Below are positions 27,953 to 36,328 of a stretch of 64,000 nt of DNA, one piece after another (position 1 is the stretch's first letter; every line of letters begins with the position of its first letter). The notes below the pieces were generated by a model. It was not told the DNA's origin, searched no databases, and saw only the letters and a list, made by a program, of their open reading frames with translations. Source of the stretch: a virus; the IMG/VR virus record IMGVR_UViG_3300034107_000136, positions 1 through 64,000 of that record, one strand, 5' to 3'. A program made the translations under genes and the position numbers.

Positions 27953-28504
27953 ATGGCTACAGGATCAACAACCACATACAACCTTCCTTACCCCCTTCCA
28001 ACTGACCCAGTAAACGTTGCTGGAGACATTCAAGCATTGGCAGGAAGAATTGAATATATTCTTCCAGAACTTACTCAACCAAATACAAAACTAACTGTTC
28101 AGAACGGAAGCATTGCTTCAATTGCCGCAGGCACTCCAGTATATATTTCTGGAACTGGAACTGGCGGGGAAATTCAAGTAACCAAATCAAATGCTGCAAC
28201 TGGTTCAACAATGCCATCAATTGGAATAGCAGCACAAGCAATAGGATCTACCAATAGCGGAGATATTGTTATCTCTGGAGTAGTTGATGCCGATCTTAAT
28301 ACTAGCGCCTATGCGATAGGGCAAATACTGTATGTCGCGGTTGGCGGGGGGCTTACAGGAGTCGCTCCAGTATATCCAGACCTTGCTCAGCAAATTGCTA
28401 TGGTTGTAAAAGTCAGTGCATCAACAGGAAGAATCATGATGCTATCTGGCGGCGGCGGCAACACTGGCCCTGTTACTTGGGGCCAATTAGCAAATGGATT
28501 GTAA
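27953..28504 (+). CDS. Tail fibre/head-fibre-like protein
   Basis: 183 residues. 'TTTYNLPYPLPTDPVNVAGD' with 'IQALAGRIEYILPEL' is a common N-terminal fibre anchor. The body ('GTPVYISGTGTGGEIQVTKS', 'YAIGQILYVAVGGGLTG') is a beta domain found in many phage fibres. Last gene of the fibre array. Confidence 0.75.
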   Translation: MATGSTTTYNLPYPLPTDPVNVAGDIQALAGRIEYILPELTQPNTKLTVQNGSIASIAAGTPVYISGTGTGGEIQVTKSNAATGSTMPSIGIAAQAIGSTNSGDIVISGVVDADLNTSAYAIGQILYVAVGGGLTGVAPVYPDLAQQIAMVVKVSASTGRIMMLSGGGGNTGPVTWGQLANGL

Positions 28505-28580
28505 CAACATCGTTATAATACTCACACTTTAATCTTCTCAATTCCCCCTAAACCGTATTGCGGATAACCCATATTATTGC

Positions 28581-28586
28581 TATACT
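28581..28586 (+). promoter_or_regulatory. Extended -10 for the ribonucleotide reductase gene
   Basis: TGCTATACT, leader of about 30 nt to ATG 28624. A separate TATAAT at about 28514 is a second candidate. Confidence 0.5.
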
Positions 28587-28623
28587 GAATCCTTACCAAA
28601 TTTAAGAATGGACGGTGTTGTGC

Positions 28624-30567
28624 ATGTCATTTATTGATGACAATGGGTCTATCGTAGACCCCTACAGAAATTTTATACATATTTCAAGATACAGCAGATG
28701 GATGGAGGACAAGAGTAGACGAGAGACATGGGTAGAAACCGTAGATCGCTACATGCTTTTTATGAAAAAGCATCTTGTAGAAAATTATAAGTACAATGAA
28801 GATGACATTAAGTTTGCACAAGTAAAAGATGCAATCCTACACCACAAGGTGATGCCCTCCATGAGGGCTATGATGACCGCTGGGCCTGCTTTAGAGCGTG
28901 ATAACATCGCAGCATATAATTGCTCGTTTATCGCGGTAGACAGCCTGAGATCCTTCGATGAGGCTATGTATATCCTCATGAATGGTACTGGTGTGGGATT
29001 CTCAGTAGAGCAGAAGTATGTTGCTCAACTACCTGTTATTGCAGAAGAGTTATATCCAACAAATACCACAATTGTGGTAGAGGATTCAAAGTTAGGGTGG
29101 GCTAAGGCATACAAAGAACTCATTGGCCTTCTTGTTACAGGGCAGATTCCAGAATGGGATATGTCAAAGGTTCGTCCCGCAGGCGCACGACTCAAGACAT
29201 TTGGTGGACGTGCATCAGGACCAGAACCACTGAACGATCTATTTAAGTTTACCGTTGAGCAATTCAAGATTGCCAAGGGACGTAGACTCAAGTCAATTGA
29301 GGCACATGACATTATGTGCAAGATTGGCGAGGTAGTTGTTGTTGGAGGTGTTCGTCGCTCCGCTCTTATTTCCCTTTCTAATCTAGATGACTTTGAAATG
29401 GCTAAGGCCAAGTCAGGTCAATGGTGGGAGACAGAGGGGCAGCGTGCCCTTGCCAATAACTCAGCGGTATATAACATGAAACCAAATACTGCTCAGTTTC
29501 TTCGTGAGTGGAGAAACCTCTATGAGTCAAAGTCAGGAGAGCGTGGAATCTACAATATGGATTCAGTTCGCAAGCATATTGACAAGTTTGATCGCAGAGA
29601 TTCCTCAAAGGTTGCAGGAACAAACCCATGTGGTGAAATTCTATTGCGAGCCAATCAATTCTGTAACCTTACTGAGGTAGTTATTGATTCCAGCGACACT
29701 ATGGAAACCTTGAATGAGAAAGTTAAACTTGCTACAATTCTAGGAACTTGGCAGTCAACGCTAAGTAACTTTAAATACATTAGAAAGTCTTGGCAAACAA
29801 ATACAGAAGAAGAAAGACTCTTGGGAGTATCGTTAACTGGTATTTTTGGAAACAAACTTACTGGAACTCTTAATAAGGATCTTGCAGAAAACCTCACAAT
29901 GCTTCGCGAAACTGCGGTAGAAGTTAATGCCAATGAAGCAGATGGTTTAGGAATTGAAAGATCTGTTGCCATCACTACCGTAAAGCCTTCTGGAACTGTT
30001 TCTCAGTTGACTGGGGTATCTAGTGGAATTCATCCTTGGTATTCAAAGTACTATCTTCGTTCAGTTCGTGCAGATAACAAAGATCCTTTGACAATGTTTC
30101 TAAAGGACTTTGGAGTACCAAATGAACCAGACGTAATGAAGCCAGAAGCAACAACTGTATTCTACTTCCCAATCAAGGCTCCAGATGGAGCAACCGTAAC
30201 AACAGATCTCTCAGCAATTGATCACCTTGAGATTTGGAAGGTATATAGAACTTATTGGACAGAGCATAATCCATCTGTAACAATCAACGTTTCAGAGGAT
30301 GAGTGGGTTTCAGTTGGGGCTTGGGTATACGATAACTTTGATTCTATTGGTGGAGTAAGTTTTCTTCCATTGTCAGAGCATTCATACAAGCAGGCTCCAT
30401 ATCAAGAAATTACTAAGGAAGATTACAACGCTGCTGTTGCAGCAATGCCAACTAACATTCCTTGGCAGTCATTACCACTGTATGAACTAGTAGATTCAAC
30501 TACAGGAAGCCAAGAATTGGCTTGTTCTTCTGGGTCTTGTGACGTGGCTGATCTAGTTTCTGCATAA
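28624..30567 (+). CDS. nrdJ: Adenosylcobalamin-dependent ribonucleotide reductase (class II)
   Basis: 647 residues from ATG 28624 (GTG 28615 is an alternative). Reduces ribonucleotides to deoxyribonucleotides with a B12-generated thiyl radical. Key residues are visible: YNCSF (Cys ~100), NPCGEI (Asn ~334, radical Cys ~336, Glu ~338), the second disulfide Cys ~347 in FCNL, a phosphate-binding 'VKPSGTVSQLTGVSSGIHP', and a C-terminal CSSGSC redox pair. The arrangement matches the monomeric Lactobacillus-type enzyme, somewhat shortened. With thyX it supports phage DNA synthesis. Confidence 0.92.
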   Translation: MSFIDDNGSIVDPYRNFIHISRYSRWMEDKSRRETWVETVDRYMLFMKKHLVENYKYNEDDIKFAQVKDAILHHKVMPSMRAMMTAGPALERDNIAAYNCSFIAVDSLRSFDEAMYILMNGTGVGFSVEQKYVAQLPVIAEELYPTNTTIVVEDSKLGWAKAYKELIGLLVTGQIPEWDMSKVRPAGARLKTFGGRASGPEPLNDLFKFTVEQFKIAKGRRLKSIEAHDIMCKIGEVVVVGGVRRSALISLSNLDDFEMAKAKSGQWWETEGQRALANNSAVYNMKPNTAQFLREWRNLYESKSGERGIYNMDSVRKHIDKFDRRDSSKVAGTNPCGEILLRANQFCNLTEVVIDSSDTMETLNEKVKLATILGTWQSTLSNFKYIRKSWQTNTEEERLLGVSLTGIFGNKLTGTLNKDLAENLTMLRETAVEVNANEADGLGIERSVAITTVKPSGTVSQLTGVSSGIHPWYSKYYLRSVRADNKDPLTMFLKDFGVPNEPDVMKPEATTVFYFPIKAPDGATVTTDLSAIDHLEIWKVYRTYWTEHNPSVTINVSEDEWVSVGAWVYDNFDSIGGVSFLPLSEHSYKQAPYQEITKEDYNAAVAAMPTNIPWQSLPLYELVDSTTGSQELACSSGSCDVADLVSA

Positions 30568-30581
30568 TTTAATAGCATTTT

Positions 30582-30610
30582 GGGCGGGGTACTCATTGAG
30601 TGCCTCGTCC
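30582..30610 (+). terminator. Hairpin after the reductase gene
   Basis: 13-bp stem (GGGCGGGGTACTC with GAGTGCCTCGTCC, counting three G-U pairs) around ATT. No U-run; followed at once by a new -10 box. Confidence 0.55.
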
Positions 30611-30614
30611 TTGC

Positions 30615-30620
30615 TATAAT
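30615..30620 (+). promoter_or_regulatory. Extended -10 for gene at 30628
   Basis: TGCTATAAT, 7 bases to ATG; no ribosome site. Confidence 0.65.
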
Positions 30621-30627
30621 ATAAGAT

Positions 30628-33600
30628 ATGGCAATCGCATCTAATCTTTATGCATCAAAGGTATTCTCTGAACATCCGATTGCCTCATGGTCTTTAGATG
30701 ACGACATATCATACATATCATTAATAACTGAAAGCGAAAGAGACTTAGCAAATTGGACAGAACTTGTAAATGCTACTGAATCAGAAGTCATTGGGATGCA
30801 GGGCAGTCCATTTGAGAATAGTATTCTTACTGAAATCACTGCAATCAACCCTACATTAGTTGTAGAAGCATTCAGTCAAGATCTTTTTAATCTTCAAGAT
30901 TTAAATCAAGCAATGAATACTTTTGCAATAAATTTATTCCTGTACACAGACGGATCTGTCTTGTATTATGAATATGGATACCGATATATAGACCCAGACT
31001 CAGCAGAATATATTGAGAATGTACAAAGAGTGGAAGATTCAAGGTTCTCAACTTGGATTAGGGTTGGATCTACCTTTAATCCCCCAAATCTCAACACTCA
31101 AGCACAAGTAGTATTTCGTGCAGCATTTTCCTCTGGATCTTCAGCATCAATAATCTTAAATGGTCTAACTGTTGGTCAGTGGGCAGAGCCAACAAGCAAC
31201 GTATCTTTGGGTGTTATCCCACAACTAGTAGATGCTGATCTTCAATCTATTCTTGGACCAGTATACGGAGTTACAACACAAGCATATGGGTTATCGTCCA
31301 ATGACGGATACATTTTGGCTGAAGATGGAAAACTTTTAGCAATAAATCGCGGAATACCGATGGTATATGGATCGGACAACGTTACACGACTAAGTTCATC
31401 AGAAACTTTACCATCAGTTGTCATTCCTGGAATGGGTATGCTTAATGAATCTGGAAAGTATAACTCCTACACGATGGAAATGTGGCTTAAGATAGAAAAT
31501 AATCACGCAACATCTAGAAGAATTTGGGGTCCACTGTCTAGTAACGACGGGTTACACATAAAAAGAGGTTATTTATCTTTAGTAATAGGCAATTCTATTG
31601 GATCATACTTTGTATCAGAGTGGTACAGGCCAATGATCGTTCATATTGTTGTAAGAGAGAACTCGGCATCGTTATTGATTAATGGAGAAGAGGTAATATC
31701 AATTGCATTTGACACATCAAGTCTAATTTTGCCAGATATTACAGAAGATTGGATAGGATTTTACTGCCATCATGAAATGCCTATATTTGAATTAGATTGC
31801 ATCTCAATACTTCCATATGTTATCCCCGCCCAAGTTGCAAAAAGAAGATTTGTTTGGGGGCAAGGAGTAGAAAGTCCAGAAACTATTAACTCTGCTTATG
31901 AAGGTACGGTTGCATACATAGATTATCCATATTCAGAGTACACCGCTAATCAAACATACCCAGATTTTGCTAGATGGGATGCTGCGTACTCAGAAAACCT
32001 TGCAACAACAAGAAGATCAGTCGCCATACCAGATTACAGATTGCCAGATATATTTATTGGAGAAAAAACAGTTCAAGATTTATATGATGACAACTATTTA
32101 ATACAAGAAGTCGGTCATTCAAGATTTATGTCGTTTAGACCAAATGATACTTGGACAGATCCATGCTATTACTATTTTAATTCATTAAATATACTGACAG
32201 ATGTTGTCCGTGCGGCTTGGGGGGTATTTGAAGTAGAGACGCCCACAGCAGCGTCAGAACCACTCATGCACTTCTATAACTCTATCACTGGAGATTCATT
32301 CAACATTGATATAGATGGGTTAGAAATTACATACAATCTGTATAGAAATAACTCAATCACCCCACAAAACTTTAAAACAGAAACTATCACTTTAAATTCT
32401 CATTTTGTTGTAGGCGTTGATCTTCCAAGGCTATTTTCTTCCTTTGGAAGCCAAGTTGGAGAATTCTTTGGCAATCCGTCTGCAATTCAGATAAAAATTG
32501 GTGGAGATGGATCAACAACATTTTCTGGATGGATTTACCGTGTAGGATTTTCAAATCAAACAAATCTTGAAAAAATTCAAAATCATTTTGATAGCAATGG
32601 CATTGCAATTCCACTAGACATAGAACTACTAGATGATCATCTTGCATCCTACACACTGTTGCCCACAGAAGACTTTAATCTGTACTACCTTGATGTTGGC
32701 GTATCGTCATATTGGGAAGAATACTACCCGCTTTCATTTTTTGCAGGATCTCTCAAGGATTCATACGGCAATCAATTCTATGATCTAGACTTCATCCAAT
32801 ATAATATTGGATATCCAACTACTACGGTGCTAGTGGAGGATACTGTAACAGGCAGTTGGTCATATGAAGAACTATCTGAAGCGTATTCAATCCCAATAAT
32901 AAAGCCTTATGATGTGTTAGACAATGCATTGATATCTGGTTACAATGACTACGATGAATTAAAGAATAAAACGGTAACCGTAGAAAGTTATGATTTCTCT
33001 GAATCATCACTAAGGTCATACATAACCTTTCAAAAAATATCTGACGGATCAAATCGACCAATATCTGATTATCCACAAACGCAATCTATTCCAGCAACAA
33101 ATGTACTAGATGTTCCATCATTTATAAATCAATTTAGTACAAAGTTTGAAATAAAAGATCAATCAGTAATATATCCACCAAAAACTTTCGGCATAGAAGA
33201 TACAGCCATCGTAATACATTTAGAGGCAAACATATATGGGGTCAAGACAAATCCATTGAACATAAGGAAGATGTCTCTGTCATCAAAATCTTTAGATCCT
33301 TCAACGTTTAATCAAATAGGAACAAGATTTGGAAATAAACTGTATCCGTACTCAAAGACTGGTATCTACTATGACAATTCAAAACAAAATCCATACTCAA
33401 TATATAAAGACTCATCACCGTACTTATATCTAACAAAATACTCAGGAATAGAGTCATTAGGAGAAAGAGAGTTCCAAGTAGAACGAGGAATATCCATGCC
33501 AATAAACTCTGAGAAAAAAAACGGGGATAAGATCAGTGCGATCCAGTTATGGATAAAATACAATGGCGATACATTTACTCAATCACCAACCACCTTGTTT

Positions 33601-34248
33601 TCATTAGACTCAGCAAGCCTAGACTTAGGCTTTAACGTAATATCAGATCAAAGTGCAACAAGAGGTAGATTGTTTTCAACAAATCTTATTACTGGTCAAG
33701 AGTATGTGGATCTAACATTCTATCAAGATGGAATAGAAGTAATAACACCATACTTAGAAAAAAATAAATGGACTGTTATTGGCGTTAACTTTGGAACCCC
33801 TATTGGATTCTCAAATTACACGGGATCAATAAACCTATTCCAATCAGCAACATTTAATGATATTGCTTATTACAAAGCAACATCACTACAAGAGGCTCAA
33901 TCTATTATTTATAGAAGATGGGATAACGTTAATGGGACTCCGCTTACTCCACTTGATTGGCAATATTGGATAGGAAATACAGATCCTTATGGAAAGTGGG
34001 ACAACGTTCTTAAACTTGCAGAAAAGAATATTTACGGGGTAAGTCCAGAAACATTGTATAAATCCTATACTGGAACAAACAGGCAGATCGTAGATGATGG
34101 AGAATTGCTAGTAATATCAGAAAGCGGTGTAACAATTCTTTCAAGTAGCATGACCGATGAGACTTATAGTTCAACATACCCAACAAAAACTAGGGTGGTC
34201 GTGGGAAATAGTCCAGAATGGTCATCATATAACAAGAAACCAGTCTAG
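30628..34248 (+). CDS. Giant fibre-like protein with lectin-like domains
   Basis: 1,206 residues. A concanavalin A/LamG-like sandwich is visible near 270-370: 'NSYTMEMWLKIENNHATSRR', 'IVVRENSASLLINGEEVISI'. A second similar region near 960-1090 reads 'ISAIQLWIKYNGDTFTQSPT', 'KNKWTVIGVNFGTPIGF'. The rest is beta-rich and repetitive (STYPTKTRVVVGNSPEWSS at the end). It precedes the portal gene, where a terminase would be expected. Likely a virion glycan-binding appendage. Confidence 0.72.
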   Translation: MAIASNLYASKVFSEHPIASWSLDDDISYISLITESERDLANWTELVNATESEVIGMQGSPFENSILTEITAINPTLVVEAFSQDLFNLQDLNQAMNTFAINLFLYTDGSVLYYEYGYRYIDPDSAEYIENVQRVEDSRFSTWIRVGSTFNPPNLNTQAQVVFRAAFSSGSSASIILNGLTVGQWAEPTSNVSLGVIPQLVDADLQSILGPVYGVTTQAYGLSSNDGYILAEDGKLLAINRGIPMVYGSDNVTRLSSSETLPSVVIPGMGMLNESGKYNSYTMEMWLKIENNHATSRRIWGPLSSNDGLHIKRGYLSLVIGNSIGSYFVSEWYRPMIVHIVVRENSASLLINGEEVISIAFDTSSLILPDITEDWIGFYCHHEMPIFELDCISILPYVIPAQVAKRRFVWGQGVESPETINSAYEGTVAYIDYPYSEYTANQTYPDFARWDAAYSENLATTRRSVAIPDYRLPDIFIGEKTVQDLYDDNYLIQEVGHSRFMSFRPNDTWTDPCYYYFNSLNILTDVVRAAWGVFEVETPTAASEPLMHFYNSITGDSFNIDIDGLEITYNLYRNNSITPQNFKTETITLNSHFVVGVDLPRLFSSFGSQVGEFFGNPSAIQIKIGGDGSTTFSGWIYRVGFSNQTNLEKIQNHFDSNGIAIPLDIELLDDHLASYTLLPTEDFNLYYLDVGVSSYWEEYYPLSFFAGSLKDSYGNQFYDLDFIQYNIGYPTTTVLVEDTVTGSWSYEELSEAYSIPIIKPYDVLDNALISGYNDYDELKNKTVTVESYDFSESSLRSYITFQKISDGSNRPISDYPQTQSIPATNVLDVPSFINQFSTKFEIKDQSVIYPPKTFGIEDTAIVIHLEANIYGVKTNPLNIRKMSLSSKSLDPSTFNQIGTRFGNKLYPYSKTGIYYDNSKQNPYSIYKDSSPYLYLTKYSGIESLGEREFQVERGISMPINSEKKNGDKISAIQLWIKYNGDTFTQSPTTLFSLDSASLDLGFNVISDQSATRGRLFSTNLITGQEYVDLTFYQDGIEVITPYLEKNKWTVIGVNFGTPIGFSNYTGSINLFQSATFNDIAYYKATSLQEAQSIIYRRWDNVNGTPLTPLDWQYWIGNTDPYGKWDNVLKLAEKNIYGVSPETLYKSYTGTNRQIVDDGELLVISESGVTILSSSMTDETYSSTYPTKTRVVVGNSPEWSSYNKKPV

Positions 34249-34253
34249 TCTGG

Positions 34254-34259
34254 TACAAT
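34254..34259 (+). promoter_or_regulatory. -10-like box for gene at 34267
   Basis: GGTACAAT, 7 bases to ATG 34267. Confidence 0.5.
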
Positions 34260-34266
34260 TGTGGTT

Positions 34267-34659
34267 ATGAGTAATACAAAAATCCCCAAAATTGGTAAAA
34301 GTAAGATAACCCATATAGATAAAGGCTCTGGTCAGCGTAACATGTTTGGTTACGAGTGGGGTCTTTATTTCTGGAGGCTTCCAAGTGGAAGACTTTTTAA
34401 GGATGATGGAGGAAGGCTTCTTAATGTTCCTTCAGTTAAAGGAGACATTGGACAAATGTCAAAAATACGTCAAGCGGCAGCATCATACGGTCAACCAGAT
34501 GGTGAAGCATGGTTCTATGCTGGTGCGAACAGAGCCACAGATGAAGAATATGGAGAGCAACTTGATCGTCTTAATCAAGGGTTGATCCCATCAATGAATG
34601 ATCTTGGTGCAGTCCATGCTGCAAAGAAAACTGCTGCCATATACGGAGATGCCGAATAA
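34267..34659 (+). CDS. Pre-portal hypothetical protein
   Basis: 130 residues from ATG 34267; GTG 34261 lies within the promoter spacing. 'MSNTKIPKIGKSKITHIDKG', then 'GYEWGLYFWRLPSGRLFKDD' and 'AAASYGQPDGEAWFYAGANR'. Its stop overlaps the portal start, indicating a head-related role, but no family function is known to me. Confidence 0.7.
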   Translation: MSNTKIPKIGKSKITHIDKGSGQRNMFGYEWGLYFWRLPSGRLFKDDGGRLLNVPSVKGDIGQMSKIRQAAASYGQPDGEAWFYAGANRATDEEYGEQLDRLNQGLIPSMNDLGAVHAAKKTAAIYGDAE

Positions 34660-36290
34660 TGTCTGAACTCCTTATTGATGCAAAGTTAGCAGACGCTATC
34701 ATTGAGAATGAATTCTTAAATTCAGACCCATTCAATAAGAGTTGGGAATCCCTTATCGGATTTAACGGAATAGATAAAAATTTTAAGCGTAGAGTTGCTC
34801 GTACTGAAAAAGCAAACACAACAATTAACAACATTCCTCGTCAAGCAGACGGTCAAATCTCTGAAAGATACTTATCTGAAGCAAATGCAATTGGTCAGTC
34901 AGAAAGTGGAGATGCAAACTCAAAGAAAATTAATCCTGGGCAGGTATATAGAAATGGATATGGAATCTTTGATTTAATTACCCCTCCATACAATCTATAC
35001 GAACTCTCATCTTATTACGACACTTCATTTGCTAACCATGCGGCAATAGATACAAAAGTATCAAATACAGTCGGTCTTGGTTATAAGTTTGACATAACAA
35101 CAGAAACATTGCTTAGACTAGAAGCCACATCAAGTGAATCTGCAAAAAAGAAAGCCAAAAAGCGTATTGAACAATTGAAGATTGAATTGGCTGACTGGGT
35201 TGAAAGTTGTAATGATGATGATAGTTTAACAAAAACTCTTGAAAAAACAGTTACAGACATGCAAGCAACTGGAAACGGTTATATTGAAATTGGTAGAACG
35301 GTAACTGGTGATATTGGGTACATTGGTCACATTCCCTCAACCACAATGCGTGTTCGTCGTCTTCATGATGGGTATATTCAAATTATTGCAGGAACGATTA
35401 CATACTTTAGGAATTTTGGTGCTACCAATCCAAATCCAGTTACAACTGATAACAGACCTAACGAGGTTATTCACCTTAAAGAATACTCTCCACTCAATAC
35501 GTTCTACGGTGTTCCAGATATCGTTGCCGCAATGACATCTCTTCGTGGGGATCAAATGGCTGCTCAGTATAATATTGATTATTTTGAGAACAAGGCTGTT
35601 CCACGATACATTATTACCGTTAAGGGTGCCAAATTGACTGCGGAAGCAGAAGATAAGTTATTCCGCTTCTTCCAAACTGGACTGAAGGGTCAATCCCACA
35701 GAACACTGTATATTCCGCTTCCTGGAGATAGCGAGGGAAGTAAAATAGAGTTTGAAATGCATCCTGTAGAGAATGGTGTACAAGAGGCATCATTTAGCGA
35801 CTATCGCTTGAGAAATCGTGACGACATCCTTATGGCGCATCAAGTACCGCTATCTAAATTGGGCGGTACTGGTTCAGGTGGAACTGCTGCGGCAATGAGC
35901 CAAGACAGAACATTCAGAGATCAAGTTGCAAAACCATTACAAGAGTATGTTGAGAAGGCTGTAAACAAGATCATTAAAGAGAAGACAGACATTATCAAAC
36001 TTTGCTTTAATCAACTCAGTCTTATTGATGAAATTGCAGATTCTCAGATTAATGAAAGATATGTAAAGAATCAAGTTCTCACTCCAAACGAAGTTCGTGA
36101 AAAGATTGGATATCCACAAAGAGATGGTGGAGATGTTCCTCTTGAATTAAACCCAAGACAAGCAGCAGATGCTAAAGGAAATATGACGGGGAACAAGACA
36201 AGAGACACAGAAAGATCAAACAATCAGTCTGATGGTGCTGGAGCGGTAACAGGAAGAAACCCTAAAGGTGAAGGAGCAAAGACATCATAA
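34659..36290 (+). CDS. Portal protein
   Basis: 543 residues, PBSX/HK97-type. 'YGIFDLITPPYNLYELSSYY' clip/wing entry, 'TGNGYIEIGRTVTGDIGYIG', 'VIHLKEYSPLNTFYGVPDIV', 'FENKAVPRYIITVKGA', and 'DYRLRNRDDILMAHQVPLSK' near the crown. The C-terminal tail is polar and Gly/Asn-rich. Forms the dodecameric ring through which DNA enters and to which connector proteins bind. Confidence 0.9.
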   Translation: MSELLIDAKLADAIIENEFLNSDPFNKSWESLIGFNGIDKNFKRRVARTEKANTTINNIPRQADGQISERYLSEANAIGQSESGDANSKKINPGQVYRNGYGIFDLITPPYNLYELSSYYDTSFANHAAIDTKVSNTVGLGYKFDITTETLLRLEATSSESAKKKAKKRIEQLKIELADWVESCNDDDSLTKTLEKTVTDMQATGNGYIEIGRTVTGDIGYIGHIPSTTMRVRRLHDGYIQIIAGTITYFRNFGATNPNPVTTDNRPNEVIHLKEYSPLNTFYGVPDIVAAMTSLRGDQMAAQYNIDYFENKAVPRYIITVKGAKLTAEAEDKLFRFFQTGLKGQSHRTLYIPLPGDSEGSKIEFEMHPVENGVQEASFSDYRLRNRDDILMAHQVPLSKLGGTGSGGTAAAMSQDRTFRDQVAKPLQEYVEKAVNKIIKEKTDIIKLCFNQLSLIDEIADSQINERYVKNQVLTPNEVREKIGYPQRDGGDVPLELNPRQAADAKGNMTGNKTRDTERSNNQSDGAGAVTGRNPKGEGAKTS

Positions 36291-36312
36291 CGAAATCGTT
36301 ATAAAATGATGT

Positions 36313-36318
36313 TATAAT
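36313..36318 (+). promoter_or_regulatory. -10 box before the protease/scaffold gene
   Basis: TATAAT, 10 bases to ATG 36329; leader would be only a few nucleotides, with no ribosome site. Confidence 0.55.
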
Positions 36319-36328
36319 TACAATAGTC

